Part shown: piece by piece, positions 7,937 to 15,762 of the stretch
How positions within the stretch are numbered: the stretch's first letter is position 1
Layout of the letters: each line of letters opens with the position of its first letter
From: Bacteroidia bacterium
GTDB taxonomy: Bacteria > Bacteroidota > Bacteroidia > Bacteroidales > GWA2-32-17
Length of the DNA stretch: 57,283 bases
Reading direction: 5' to 3'
NCBI GenBank assembly: GCA_016218155.1
Contig: JACREQ010000035.1
Coordinates: forward strand, 1 to 57,283
Made by a program: the position numbers and the translations under genes
Notes under the pieces: generated by a model
What the model was told of the DNA's origin: nothing
The model's database searches: none
What the model saw: only the letters and a program-made list of their open reading frames with translations

Positions 7937-9454
7937 TTAAAAAATAACTTTAATTAGTACATTTTCCTTTTTAGAGATATTTGCTTCTAAAATAAAAGCG
8001 TTTTGAGATATTGGAATTATATTTTTAACTATCAATTTTTCTATATTTAAATTATTTTGAATATTTTCTGTTGAGAAAATAGGAGTTTTATCTATTTTAC
8101 CATCGTTATTATGAATTTTATATGCCATTAAATATCCTGAATTACCTTCGGAATATTCTTTTGGTTGTACATCAAGGGGAATTGTCAAATTATCTTTCTT
8201 GTCTAAAAATAAGAAAAGGCGGTATTGTTCATTTTCTATACATTTAAACGACATTCCACCAGGCTTTTCAAAACCTGATTGATTTTTTGGTAACCTTTTT
8301 ATAAATTCTAAAGAACCCTCATTATTTATTTTAGCATAAGACATATCACCAAATAAGCTTTCTGCATATGACTCATGTATTGTTCCTGCACTTTTAACTT
8401 TTTTATCGTTTACATTGTATGATTCGCCTATTAGGAAAATATTCTTATCTGAATTTACTGAAATATTACGTACAATAATATCATTAAATTCGGGCGGAAA
8501 CTCGTAAAATTTTTTATCTGAAAAACTTCCATCATGTTCTATTTTAAATACTATAAATTTATCACGATCCTGAAGTTTTTTACCTTTGTATGTATAGCCT
8601 GCACAAATTACAAAGTCTGATGACACCTGATAAAAAGAAAGATCATTTATGAATTTTTCATCAGCTAAAACAGGAATAGTTGTTATAGAATCTGTATTTG
8701 AAGCTAATTTTAAAATTTCAATATGAATATTTGGTTTTCCATCCTTTGTCATATAATATCCTGTGTTACTATTAAAAACCCTTGATATTATATAAATGTT
8801 TCCTTTTTCATCTATAGTATAATCATAATTTGTCATCAGGTTCCTAGTATAGGGCATTTTTATTTCTTTACCTCTTTCTAAATTTAAATCTGAATTAAAA
8901 ACATAAAAACCTATTAATTCATTAAATTTACTTTTGTCCTTTTCTAATGATTCGATTTTATATATAATCAAAAGTTTTGTAGAATTAAATGAAAAATTAA
9001 ATGAGAAATTTTTAACAGCTTGTTCACTGTAATAAGGACCAAATACAGATTTATTTATTTTCGCATTAACCGTTAATAATAGCTTTCCTTCTAATTTTGC
9101 CTTAGTCTCATCTGTGCTTAACTCCTTATAAAACAACTTTGTTGTATTTAATTTTACATCACTTATAGAATAAAACAAATAATCTTTATTTCCAATTTTC
9201 CCAATGTATTCTTTATCAGCACCTTCAGGTATTGAATATTCGAAAGAATTAATAAGGGAAAGTTGGTTAACATCAAAGCTCTGAATATTATTATCTTTAA
9301 CTGCAATTAAATTTTCATTTTGTAAAAAATATTGCACTTTTTTTGATTCTATTACCGGATATGGTTTACTTACTTCAACTTTTGGTAATTGTTGAGTATA
9401 ACCAAATTCATATGCAAAAAGAATTAAGATCGCTATAAATGAAATTGATTTCAT
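7937..9454 (-). CDS. Secreted protein of unknown function
   Basis: A 505-residue protein with a signal peptide (MKSISFIAILILFAYEFGYTQ). The remainder has repeated beta-strand/loop segments such as IDEKGNIYIISRVF, NSDKNIFLIGESYN and INNEGSLEFIKRLP, which suggests a beta-propeller-like fold. No enzyme motif and no T9SS sorting domain are seen, so it is probably periplasmic or loosely exported. It follows the T9SS cargo gene at 9496 by 41 bases and may share its transcript. I do not recognise a named family. Confidence 0.75.
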   Translation of the reverse strand: MKSISFIAILILFAYEFGYTQQLPKVEVSKPYPVIESKKVQYFLQNENLIAVKDNNIQSFDVNQLSLINSFEYSIPEGADKEYIGKIGNKDYLFYSISDVKLNTTKLFYKELSTDETKAKLEGKLLLTVNAKINKSVFGPYYSEQAVKNFSFNFSFNSTKLLIIYKIESLEKDKSKFNELIGFYVFNSDLNLERGKEIKMPYTRNLMTNYDYTIDEKGNIYIISRVFNSNTGYYMTKDGKPNIHIEILKLASNTDSITTIPVLADEKFINDLSFYQVSSDFVICAGYTYKGKKLQDRDKFIVFKIEHDGSFSDKKFYEFPPEFNDIIVRNISVNSDKNIFLIGESYNVNDKKVKSAGTIHESYAESLFGDMSYAKINNEGSLEFIKRLPKNQSGFEKPGGMSFKCIENEQYRLFLFLDKKDNLTIPLDVQPKEYSEGNSGYLMAYKIHNNDGKIDKTPIFSTENIQNNLNIEKLIVKNIIPISQNAFILEANISKKENVLIKVIF

Positions 9455-9495
9455 AGATTAAATATATACTGTAATTTGTTAATAATTTAAAATTA

Positions 9496-11562
9496 TTATT
9501 CTGTCATGACAAATTTAATAAAATTCTTCCCAAAATAATCAAATACATTAACATTGTATATTCCAGACGATAAATTTTCGAGATTTAAACTGTAATCATT
9601 GGTATTAATGTTATCCACCTTTATAACCATATTACCCATAATGTCTGTAATTTCAATACTTGAAATCTGGTTTCCTGTAATACGAAGCATTCCATTACAA
9701 GGGTTTGGATAAACAGCAACTTTAACATTTTGCATGTCATTAACTGATAACACATCCACATAAATCGAATTAGATGGAATGCTTGAACAACCAGTTTCAG
9801 TAACAATACAATAATAAGTGTCGGATACGGCAGGGATATAAATTGTATCGGTTGCACCGGCAATTATTCCTGAAGAATTATACCATTGATTACCGGAAGA
9901 AGCATCAGAGTATAATGTATCATTGTTAAAAGATATAACCGGTGTATTTGGAACTGAATTTACTGTTATTAAAACATCAGAAGATTCACCAACTCCATTG
10001 CTATTTATTGCGTAAACTGAAATGGTCCCAGAGGAAGCACCTTGTGCAATGTCGACTAAAATAGTATTCGTATTACTTGTACCCGACATACCAGCTGGCA
10101 ATGTCCAATTATAAGTATCGGCATTAATTACTTCAGGTAATGTAAACTCAACGCCAGTTGAGTTTTCACAAACAGAGAAAGGTGTAATGATACCTGCTGA
10201 ACCCGGAGGATTTGTATTGTCAATACGGGCTAAAAACGAATTTTTAACATCAATAGATTTAAAGTTAGATGTTAATGTATAGCCTACAAAATAAACGTCT
10301 CCTTCAATACTGGTATAAATACTTCCCATATTTCTGTTAGCTATATCTCCACCATTTTCTGCCCATACAGGATTACCCATGCTGTCCATCTTGCACAATA
10401 TTACATCATCCCATGCACCATCGGCAACAGTATAACCGTTCGCAGTTAGTGTATCATTTCCCAAAACAGAGGTTCCATTAAATCCAGCCATAATATATAT
10501 ATTTTTGTTAAAATCGGCTGCAATGCAAACTCCCATTTCGGTATCTGTATCTTCATCATTATAGCCTTTTATCCATAGCGTATGACCGTCCTGATTCATT
10601 TTCAGAACAAACATACCTGTATTTCCCCCAACATTGCTTATTGCACAAGTGTCTACTGTCAGTGTAGATGAATACACTCCGGTAATATAGATGTTTTGAT
10701 TGTCACAATAAAAGTCTGAAATATCTACCCATTCCTGAGAAGAAACAGCCCACTGACATAAACCTAATGTGTTAAAACGAGCAATGGTCATTCCATAACA
10801 AGAGGGAACGAAAACACCATTCCCTAAATCATAATTTCCTGTATTATGTAGTAAAATAGTCCAACCATTTAGATCTGTAGCAATTTCAACAAGTCCACCA
10901 ACACCAGCCATTTCATCGTCAACCGACACAATTGTGCACTTTGTTGCATTTCCGGCTGTATCCATTACTAATACATAACTATTAATCATTCCTGCACTAC
11001 CTGTTCTTGATATTGTATCAATTGCCATATCGTTGGAAAAAGTACCACCAACCAAAATCTCACCATTAGGACCATATTCAAGCGATTTAATAAGGATTCC
11101 AGAATTTGAAGAGTTTGCAATTTCGTTTGACCAGATAAGATTTCCTTGTGGATTAAATTTTGCAATAAAACCCGGATTATTAGTTGTATAACCATCAAAC
11201 ATTGTAAGCCCACCACTATACGATAAACCCAAATAGATATTTCCATCGCTATCGAGCATCATATCACTGTACATATAAAAGCCCACTGTAAAATCTCTGA
11301 CCCATTGATAATTTCCAGTATTGTCAAATTTAACAAGGAAGAAGGAAAATACACCAGAAGAGAAAATGGAGTCAGATTCAAAAGCCAGTGTATCTTTAAA
11401 ACAACCTAAAACATACATGTTTTGATTATTATCGAGAAGTATCTTTTGTGAAAAATTCTCGTGAGTAGAACTCAATGTATGCGTCCAGTCCCATGTTATG
11501 GCTTGGCTGAAAAGGCTCAAGCTAAAAAAAATAATGATCGTTGTTAGTGAAATAGTTTTCAT
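9496..11562 (-). CDS. T9SS-exported beta-propeller protein with type A sorting domain
   Basis: A 688-residue surface or secreted protein. It has a signal peptide (1-19, ending LSLFSQ), then about 420 residues of repeats of the SBBP/NHL-like type (DNNQNMYVLGCF, DSDGNIYLGLSY, GPNGEILVGGTF, DFNKNIYIMAGF) that should form beta-propellers, then Ig-like/PKD-type modules (about 455-600) and a C-terminal T9SS type A sorting domain (about 605-688: VAVYPNPCNGML, then LENLSSGIYNVNVFD and a basic-hydrophobic end KFVMTE). The tail sends the protein through the type IX secretion system, whose components are not in this window. The substrate or binding partner is unknown. Confidence 0.85.
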   Translation of the reverse strand: MKTISLTTIIIFFSLSLFSQAITWDWTHTLSSTHENFSQKILLDNNQNMYVLGCFKDTLAFESDSIFSSGVFSFFLVKFDNTGNYQWVRDFTVGFYMYSDMMLDSDGNIYLGLSYSGGLTMFDGYTTNNPGFIAKFNPQGNLIWSNEIANSSNSGILIKSLEYGPNGEILVGGTFSNDMAIDTISRTGSAGMINSYVLVMDTAGNATKCTIVSVDDEMAGVGGLVEIATDLNGWTILLHNTGNYDLGNGVFVPSCYGMTIARFNTLGLCQWAVSSQEWVDISDFYCDNQNIYITGVYSSTLTVDTCAISNVGGNTGMFVLKMNQDGHTLWIKGYNDEDTDTEMGVCIAADFNKNIYIMAGFNGTSVLGNDTLTANGYTVADGAWDDVILCKMDSMGNPVWAENGGDIANRNMGSIYTSIEGDVYFVGYTLTSNFKSIDVKNSFLARIDNTNPPGSAGIITPFSVCENSTGVEFTLPEVINADTYNWTLPAGMSGTSNTNTILVDIAQGASSGTISVYAINSNGVGESSDVLITVNSVPNTPVISFNNDTLYSDASSGNQWYNSSGIIAGATDTIYIPAVSDTYYCIVTETGCSSIPSNSIYVDVLSVNDMQNVKVAVYPNPCNGMLRITGNQISSIEITDIMGNMVIKVDNINTNDYSLNLENLSSGIYNVNVFDYFGKNFIKFVMTE

Positions 11563-11648
11563 ATGCGTGATGTTTATTTAGAATATTATTTTAATGTGAT
11601 TTGTTTTTTCTTATTCGATGTTTAATATTTAAAATCTTTTTTACTTTT

Positions 11649-12185
11649 CTAAAGTACTATCAGTTTAGGTTGAACCACAACCGAATCTTTTATTGTATTT
11701 GTATATTTATTAAGAGAATCTTCAAGCGGAGTAATCTTGTTTGAAGCATAAAAGAACAAGATGATTATTGTAATTAACATTATTAAAAATGAAGCAATCA
11801 GACTTTGCATTACACCTCTCCAAAATGATGATTTATTTTTACGAATAATTTCTACAACTTCTTCGCTTGAAACACTGCCTTGCAATAAGCCTTCAAGTGC
11901 AGTAGCATAATCCTGTTGTATCTTTGTTACTTGTCTTTCTGTTAATTCAGTTCCATATTGTTGAACTTTTTGGGTAGCATGTGCTTTATATTGCTTAATT
12001 GCAGGATAACAGCTTTGGTGAAAACCTGCTAGTTCTGTGTCAGTAGGATGTCTATTGTTATCTTTTTTAAAATTTTCGATAAACTGAATTTTATTCTGCT
12101 TGTATAATGCATACGCAACAACTCCAACAAAATCATCATCGTTTTCAACAATCTTACTATATATTTTACTATAATTCCTTTGCAT
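11649..12185 (-). CDS. Small membrane-anchored protein of unknown function
   Basis: I start at ATG 12185 (MQRNYSKIYSKIVENDDDF, 178 residues), because the longer open frame upstream of it overlaps the preceding gene for 92 bases. The N-terminal 110 residues are soluble and helical (FVGVVAYALYKQNKIQFIENF is the most conserved-looking segment), and a single transmembrane helix lies at about 128-148. N-terminal blocks of this type occur in small membrane proteins found in accessory regions of many bacteria, but I cannot give a function. It overlaps the 75-codon gene before it by 17 bases, so the two are probably coupled. Confidence 0.6.
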   Translation of the reverse strand: MQRNYSKIYSKIVENDDDFVGVVAYALYKQNKIQFIENFKKDNNRHPTDTELAGFHQSCYPAIKQYKAHATQKVQQYGTELTERQVTKIQQDYATALEGLLQGSVSSEEVVEIIRKNKSSFWRGVMQSLIASFLIMLITIIILFFYASNKITPLEDSLNKYTNTIKDSVVVQPKLIVL

Positions 12186-12396
12186 TTTTATTGATATTTG
12201 CCCATGCCTGATTGATTTGTTTAACTGTAAATTTTGGCCGATAAATTTTAGACTTCCCAAGTACCTTTATTGTTATTGTACTTGTGCTACATTTATCCAT
12301 CATGCGATTATTCGTTTGAATAACATCTGTAATGGTAATCTCTTTTTTTTGCTTAAAAGATTCTAATAGTTCTTTTTTATTCATCTTCAACTCCAA
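12169..12396 (-). CDS. Small protein of unknown function
   Basis: A 75-residue charged protein (MELKMNKKELLESFKQKKEI..., ATG 12396 or 12384). A central Thr-rich stretch (STSTITIKVLG) is followed by a helical, Asn/Lys-rich end (KQINQAWANINKNAKEL). No recognised domain. The size, position directly before a membrane protein with overlapping ends, and coding-like composition support it as a real gene. It could be a small DNA-binding or antitoxin-like partner of the next gene, but nothing in the sequence proves this. Confidence 0.5.
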   Translation of the reverse strand: MELKMNKKELLESFKQKKEITITDVIQTNNRMMDKCSTSTITIKVLGKSKIYRPKFTVKQINQAWANINKNAKEL

Positions 12397-12441
12397 GATT
12401 AATTTATTCTGAGTTTCTTAATTAATTATGTTGCTGCTTAG

Positions 12442-12534
12442 TTACAAACTAAGCTGAGTATTGGGAAAATCCTTTTCCTTATTTCCTTTTTCAATTTCTA
12501 AAATCTTAGTAACTTTAAAAATAGTTGCTTTCAT
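12442..12534 (-). CDS. Possible 30-residue small protein
   Basis: A short frame begins 5 bases after the P-loop NTPase gene ends and reads MKATIFKVTKILEIEKGNKE, then KDFPNTQLSL and a stop. The beginning resembles the first strand of OB-fold single-strand DNA-binding-like proteins, so this may be a truncated remnant. A 7-bp hairpin (12436-12454, GCTTAGT/ACTAAGC, loop of 5) overlaps the stop codon. The case rests only on position and amino-acid composition. Confidence 0.3.
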   Translation of the reverse strand: MKATIFKVTKILEIEKGNKEKDFPNTQLSL

Positions 12535-12539
12535 ACGTT

Positions 12540-13013
12540 TTATTTACTTGTTATTTCCAGAATCTTTTTCAATATAGTATTAACAATGCCATTCTTTATT
12601 GTAAACTTTTCAGACTTAACATTACTGTATTCTGTAAAAATTTCTAAAGCAATTTCATTCTTCTTAGAAAAATCATCCATGATCATTCTATAAGTTGATC
12701 CGATTCTATTTACACTTCGAGCACAGCAGATTATTACATCAATCTTAATGTTTATAAAAATATTCAGATTATCTCGGACATCATTTGCAATATCTCCAGC
12801 ACTTAGAATGCCAATTTTTTTGTTATTACAAGTCAACTCTGCTTTAAAATCTATTACCGTATCATTTTTAATGATTAAACTATCTGTATTTACAGTAGAA
12901 CCATTAAATTTATGTTCTTTGTTACAATACTGCAACAACTCTCGATAAACTAAACCTGCAGTTGTTGTTTTGCCAGATTGTTGTGTGCCTCTTATAATTA
13001 TTATTTTAGCCAT
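12540..13013 (-). CDS. P-loop NTPase of unknown role
   Basis: A 157-residue protein beginning with a strand and Walker A loop, MAKIIIIRGTQQSGKTTTAG (G9-T16), and a later hydrophobic strand VIICCARSVNRIGSTYR that may be the Walker B/sensor region. The fold would be a small ATP/GTPase or kinase-like domain. It lies 10 bases after the PD-(D/E)XK gene and belongs to the same run as the zinc-ribbon and protease-like genes. Candidate roles are a switch or motor ATPase for that nuclease, or a nucleotide kinase. The second conserved acidic residue of classical Walker B is not obvious. Confidence 0.6.
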   Translation of the reverse strand: MAKIIIIRGTQQSGKTTTAGLVYRELLQYCNKEHKFNGSTVNTDSLIIKNDTVIDFKAELTCNNKKIGILSAGDIANDVRDNLNIFINIKIDVIICCARSVNRIGSTYRMIMDDFSKKNEIALEIFTEYSNVKSEKFTIKNGIVNTILKKILEITSK

Positions 13014-13023
13014 AATTAAAATA

Positions 13024-13989
13024 TTAATTTATTAAATCTTCCTCTGAAATATCTATAACAGAAACTTTGCCCGGTTCACTGGCTTTTTCATCCGAATAAA
13101 GATTAATCGTAACAAAGAACAATGTTTTATTATTTATAACCATCATTGGTGGAAAAACCTTACTGGAGTCAGATAATTTAAAATTCAGTTCTGCATTATC
13201 AATATTAAAAATTACCAAATAACCTACATCTTTGTTATAATCGCTGGTATATTTTAATATTTGTTTGTAACCATCCTTGATTCGGTTTTTACCGTATTTT
13301 TTTACTTTATCAATTATTTTTACCTCAATAATTATCGGATCGTCGGTATCAATTGCACCAACAATATCTGCTCGTTTTCCTGTTGATGATTTTGGTGTTG
13401 AAAATGGAAAATCAATACCTTGATCGAATAAAAACAGTCGTAAATCATCTTCAAAAACACCCTCATAGTTCTTTGTAGCATCTTTGTACTGATTTAACAA
13501 CGTTTCTTTAGTAAACCACTCTGTACGTCTCTTATATTTTTCAAGCAAATAAATTGTTGAATTGGATTTATCTAACCTATCATGAAAATAATTAAAAATA
13601 GGGGTTATGTATTCATCTATAATATTTTGAATTGTTTCATGAGCATCGCCACGTTGAAAAGAACTATAATGATTTATGTTATATTTTCCATCTGTATAAG
13701 TTTTAATATAATAAGTCAAATATTGATAACAAAAAGCTGCTTGATGTACGTCACTATTAAACTCCATTTGCATTCTGTAATAGTCCTCGCGCTCTATTAA
13801 TTTGTTAAGAACAGCATCGTTATATGGATGACTTATACATGCTTCATTTAAAAGACCTGACAATTGCTTATTTTTATTTATACTTGTTAATATAAATTTT
13901 AATTGATTACCAAATTGGCTATGTGTTGATCTACTAAGTCTGCTTTTCCATTCCTGTAAATCTGTACGTAAATTGTGATTGTTATACAT
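13024..13989 (-). CDS. PD-(D/E)XK nuclease-like protein
   Basis: A 321-residue protein. The C-terminal half (about 175-290) has the restriction-endonuclease fold pattern: E180 and D181-D182 on the first helix (FEDDLRLFLFD), RADIVG with D208, then IIIEVK with E222 and K224, and a downstream Q243 in GYKQILKY, the order of PD-(D/E)XK catalytic residues. The N-terminal 170 residues are helical and unknown; they may recognise DNA or a partner. It starts on the stop codon of the zinc-ribbon gene (TAATG), so synthesis of the two is coupled. Such nucleases occur in restriction and antiphage systems (Shedu and others), but I cannot assign it to a named system. Confidence 0.7.
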   Translation of the reverse strand: MYNNHNLRTDLQEWKSRLSRSTHSQFGNQLKFILTSINKNKQLSGLLNEACISHPYNDAVLNKLIEREDYYRMQMEFNSDVHQAAFCYQYLTYYIKTYTDGKYNINHYSSFQRGDAHETIQNIIDEYITPIFNYFHDRLDKSNSTIYLLEKYKRRTEWFTKETLLNQYKDATKNYEGVFEDDLRLFLFDQGIDFPFSTPKSSTGKRADIVGAIDTDDPIIIEVKIIDKVKKYGKNRIKDGYKQILKYTSDYNKDVGYLVIFNIDNAELNFKLSDSSKVFPPMMVINNKTLFFVTINLYSDEKASEPGKVSVIDISEEDLIN

Positions 13990-14213
13990 TATTTTCCAAA
14001 GTTTTTAAAAATATTTTCTACTTCTTTCATAGCATTGTTTACAGAATCTATTCCAGTATGTACGGATGCTTCACTATCCTGCAACCGGATTGTTAACTTA
14101 CAATTGTGACAATATACATTTTTCTCAGACTTTGCATCAATTAACTGAATGTCGAATTCATATGAGCATTTCGGACAATTAATACTAATCCATGTGTAAT
14201 TAAGGTTTATCAT
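13989..14213 (-). CDS. Small zinc-ribbon protein
   Basis: I start at ATG 14213 (MINLNYTWISINCPKC..., 74 residues); a longer frame upstream would overlap the preceding gene in another frame. Two knuckles, CPKC and CHNC separated by about 20 residues, form a zinc ribbon, and the C-terminal 35 residues form a helix (DSVNNAMKEVENIFKNF). Similar zinc ribbons bind nucleic acid or act as adapters. It lies 14 bases after the protease-like gene and shares its stop with the nuclease start, so it probably acts with one of them. Confidence 0.6.
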   Translation of the reverse strand: MINLNYTWISINCPKCSYEFDIQLIDAKSEKNVYCHNCKLTIRLQDSEASVHTGIDSVNNAMKEVENIFKNFGK

Positions 14214-14227
14214 TTTCTTCGATAATA

Positions 14228-14716
14228 TTATACACGTATGCAAGAATTGTTGTACACATAGGTTGTTGGTACATATCCATTCGAATAACCTGTTTTTATT
14301 GTATAAGCATTTCGACCAATGCAAAACACATCATCAGATGTACTTTCTAATATTAACCAGCCATAATCACTTGTATCAACCTCAACCCAGGCATGACCTT
14401 TTCTATGTAAGAAGCCGATGACCACTCTTATATAATTTTGATTTATTCCAGATGCAAGTAGCAATGATGCAAGTAAAAATGAAGTATCCTCACAATCTCC
14501 CATACGTCTACTTATTGTTTCTTCTGGAAACGCCCAATACTCATCAAAACCATATTGTTGTTTATCTATCACATACTCAATATTCAGGCTTACATAATTA
14601 AAACAAGATTCAATTTGGTTACCCGATAATTGATGAACAATTGCTATCACATCTTTATTGCTAGGTGTTATATAGTCATTATAATAATACCTATTGTTAT
14701 GTTTTGGGCAGTTCAT
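14228..14716 (-). CDS. Transglutaminase-like cysteine protease domain protein
   Basis: A 162-residue protein whose core shows the transglutaminase/papain-like triad: Cys75 in MGDCEDTSFLLASLLLASG, His108 in RKGHAWVEVD, and an acidic residue at E124 in WLILESTSDD. The catalytic Cys-His-Asp/Glu order and the GDCED and GHAW signatures fit bacterial transglutaminase-like proteases. There is no signal peptide, so it should act in the cytoplasm. It is the first gene of a tight run with the zinc ribbon, nuclease and P-loop genes. Its substrate is unknown; cleavage or activation of a partner would fit an effector-release or immune role. Confidence 0.7.
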   Translation of the reverse strand: MNCPKHNNRYYYNDYITPSNKDVIAIVHQLSGNQIESCFNYVSLNIEYVIDKQQYGFDEYWAFPEETISRRMGDCEDTSFLLASLLLASGINQNYIRVVIGFLHRKGHAWVEVDTSDYGWLILESTSDDVFCIGRNAYTIKTGYSNGYVPTTYVYNNSCIRV

Positions 14717-14777
14717 CTTTTAATTCTAATAGTTTGTTATTCTTATTAATGTTCATCAGCTGCACATTAAAAAATAA

Positions 14778-15035
14778 TTATTTAATTATTCCTAATCTTC
14801 TCAAAACACAAATGATAAAATCTTTTCTTGGTCGAGGAGGAGCAATAGTACTACAACATACTTTTATTGCTAATATAATCTTCTCATCATCTATTGATGG
14901 ATAAATTTCTTTAATTTTTCCTCGTAAATATTCAATTTCCCACTTTTCTTCACAGGAAAAGAAGTTGCTGTCCGTTTTCTTTTTCTTTAGATTATCATAA
15001 TCTGCCCAATTTTCAAAAATTTTCAGATATTCCAT
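14778..15035 (-). CDS. Small protein of unknown function
   Basis: An 85-residue protein (MEYLKIFENWADYDNL...) with a charged middle and a C-terminal helix-rich segment (IDDEKIILAIKVCCSTI, then PRPRKDFIICVLRRLGI). It has no signal peptide and no recognised domain. It lies 62 bases upstream of the protease-like gene and may be the first gene of that run. I cannot suggest a function. Confidence 0.55.
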   Translation of the reverse strand: MEYLKIFENWADYDNLKKKKTDSNFFSCEEKWEIEYLRGKIKEIYPSIDDEKIILAIKVCCSTIAPPRPRKDFIICVLRRLGIIK

Positions 15036-15186
15036 ATAACAATGTTTAAATTATTTTTTCAATAAACTTTCTTTTACCAAAAGGTAAGCACCATTTTTGA
15101 CTTTTTTATTTTTGGGAGGGTCATTGTGAAGTTTTGTTATTATTTATAGTAAAAGATACTAAATGAAGACTTAAGATAGGCAATTT

Positions 15187-15762
15187 TTATTTTTTGAAAT
15201 GATTAAACAAATCTTTTTTCATTAAATAAGAGTTATTATCTTCAAACACAATTCTTTTTAAAGAATCATTCTCATATTCAATAATTTTATTTAAACAACC
15301 TTCATCATAGTACAAGAACAAACCATTTTTTCTTCCTTGCTTATATTCACCTCTAAATTCCATAATAATATTATATTCTAATCCATGCTTACAGTACCAC
15401 CAACTTTCCTCAATGCCATTTTTTAATCCTGTTTTATAATTACATTGACGAATATATGAAGGTGTTAATTTACCATTATTAACATTATAATTAATTTGAA
15501 TAAATTCGCCTTCTTTAAGCCTCTCTTTATATTCACCTTGGAAATTAATAACCAAATTTTCTGAAGAGCTATCTTTTTTTTCCAAATTAAATAATATATA
15601 TTTTCCATCTGGCAAGGAATCTTTTAAAGAGTAATTAAAACCGTCTAATAAACCTTTTTTCTTGATAAATATAGTATCATCCTTAAAAATTTTAAAAATA
15701 TTTTGACTCTGAACAATCAATGATGTCAAAAAAAATATAAATAATAGAATTAGTCTAATCAT
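15187..15762 (-). CDS. MORN/YwqK-like secreted protein, candidate immunity protein
   Basis: A 191-residue protein with a signal peptide (ending TSLIVQSQN). The rest contains MORN-like hairpins in which GEYK or a similar turn repeats (GLLDGFNYSL, FQGEYKERLKEGEF, KTGLKNGIEESWWYC, FRGEYKQGRKNGLF). MORN proteins of the YwqK type are annotated as antitoxins of YwqJ-type polymorphic toxins. It overlaps the end of the Rhs gene by 8 bases, where an immunity gene normally sits. The immunity role is inferred from position and repeat type. It would act in the periplasm, which would fit a toxin that arrives there or passes through the envelope. Confidence 0.65.
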   Translation of the reverse strand: MIRLILLFIFFLTSLIVQSQNIFKIFKDDTIFIKKKGLLDGFNYSLKDSLPDGKYILFNLEKKDSSSENLVINFQGEYKERLKEGEFIQINYNVNNGKLTPSYIRQCNYKTGLKNGIEESWWYCKHGLEYNIIMEFRGEYKQGRKNGLFLYYDEGCLNKIIEYENDSLKRIVFEDNNSYLMKKDLFNHFKK

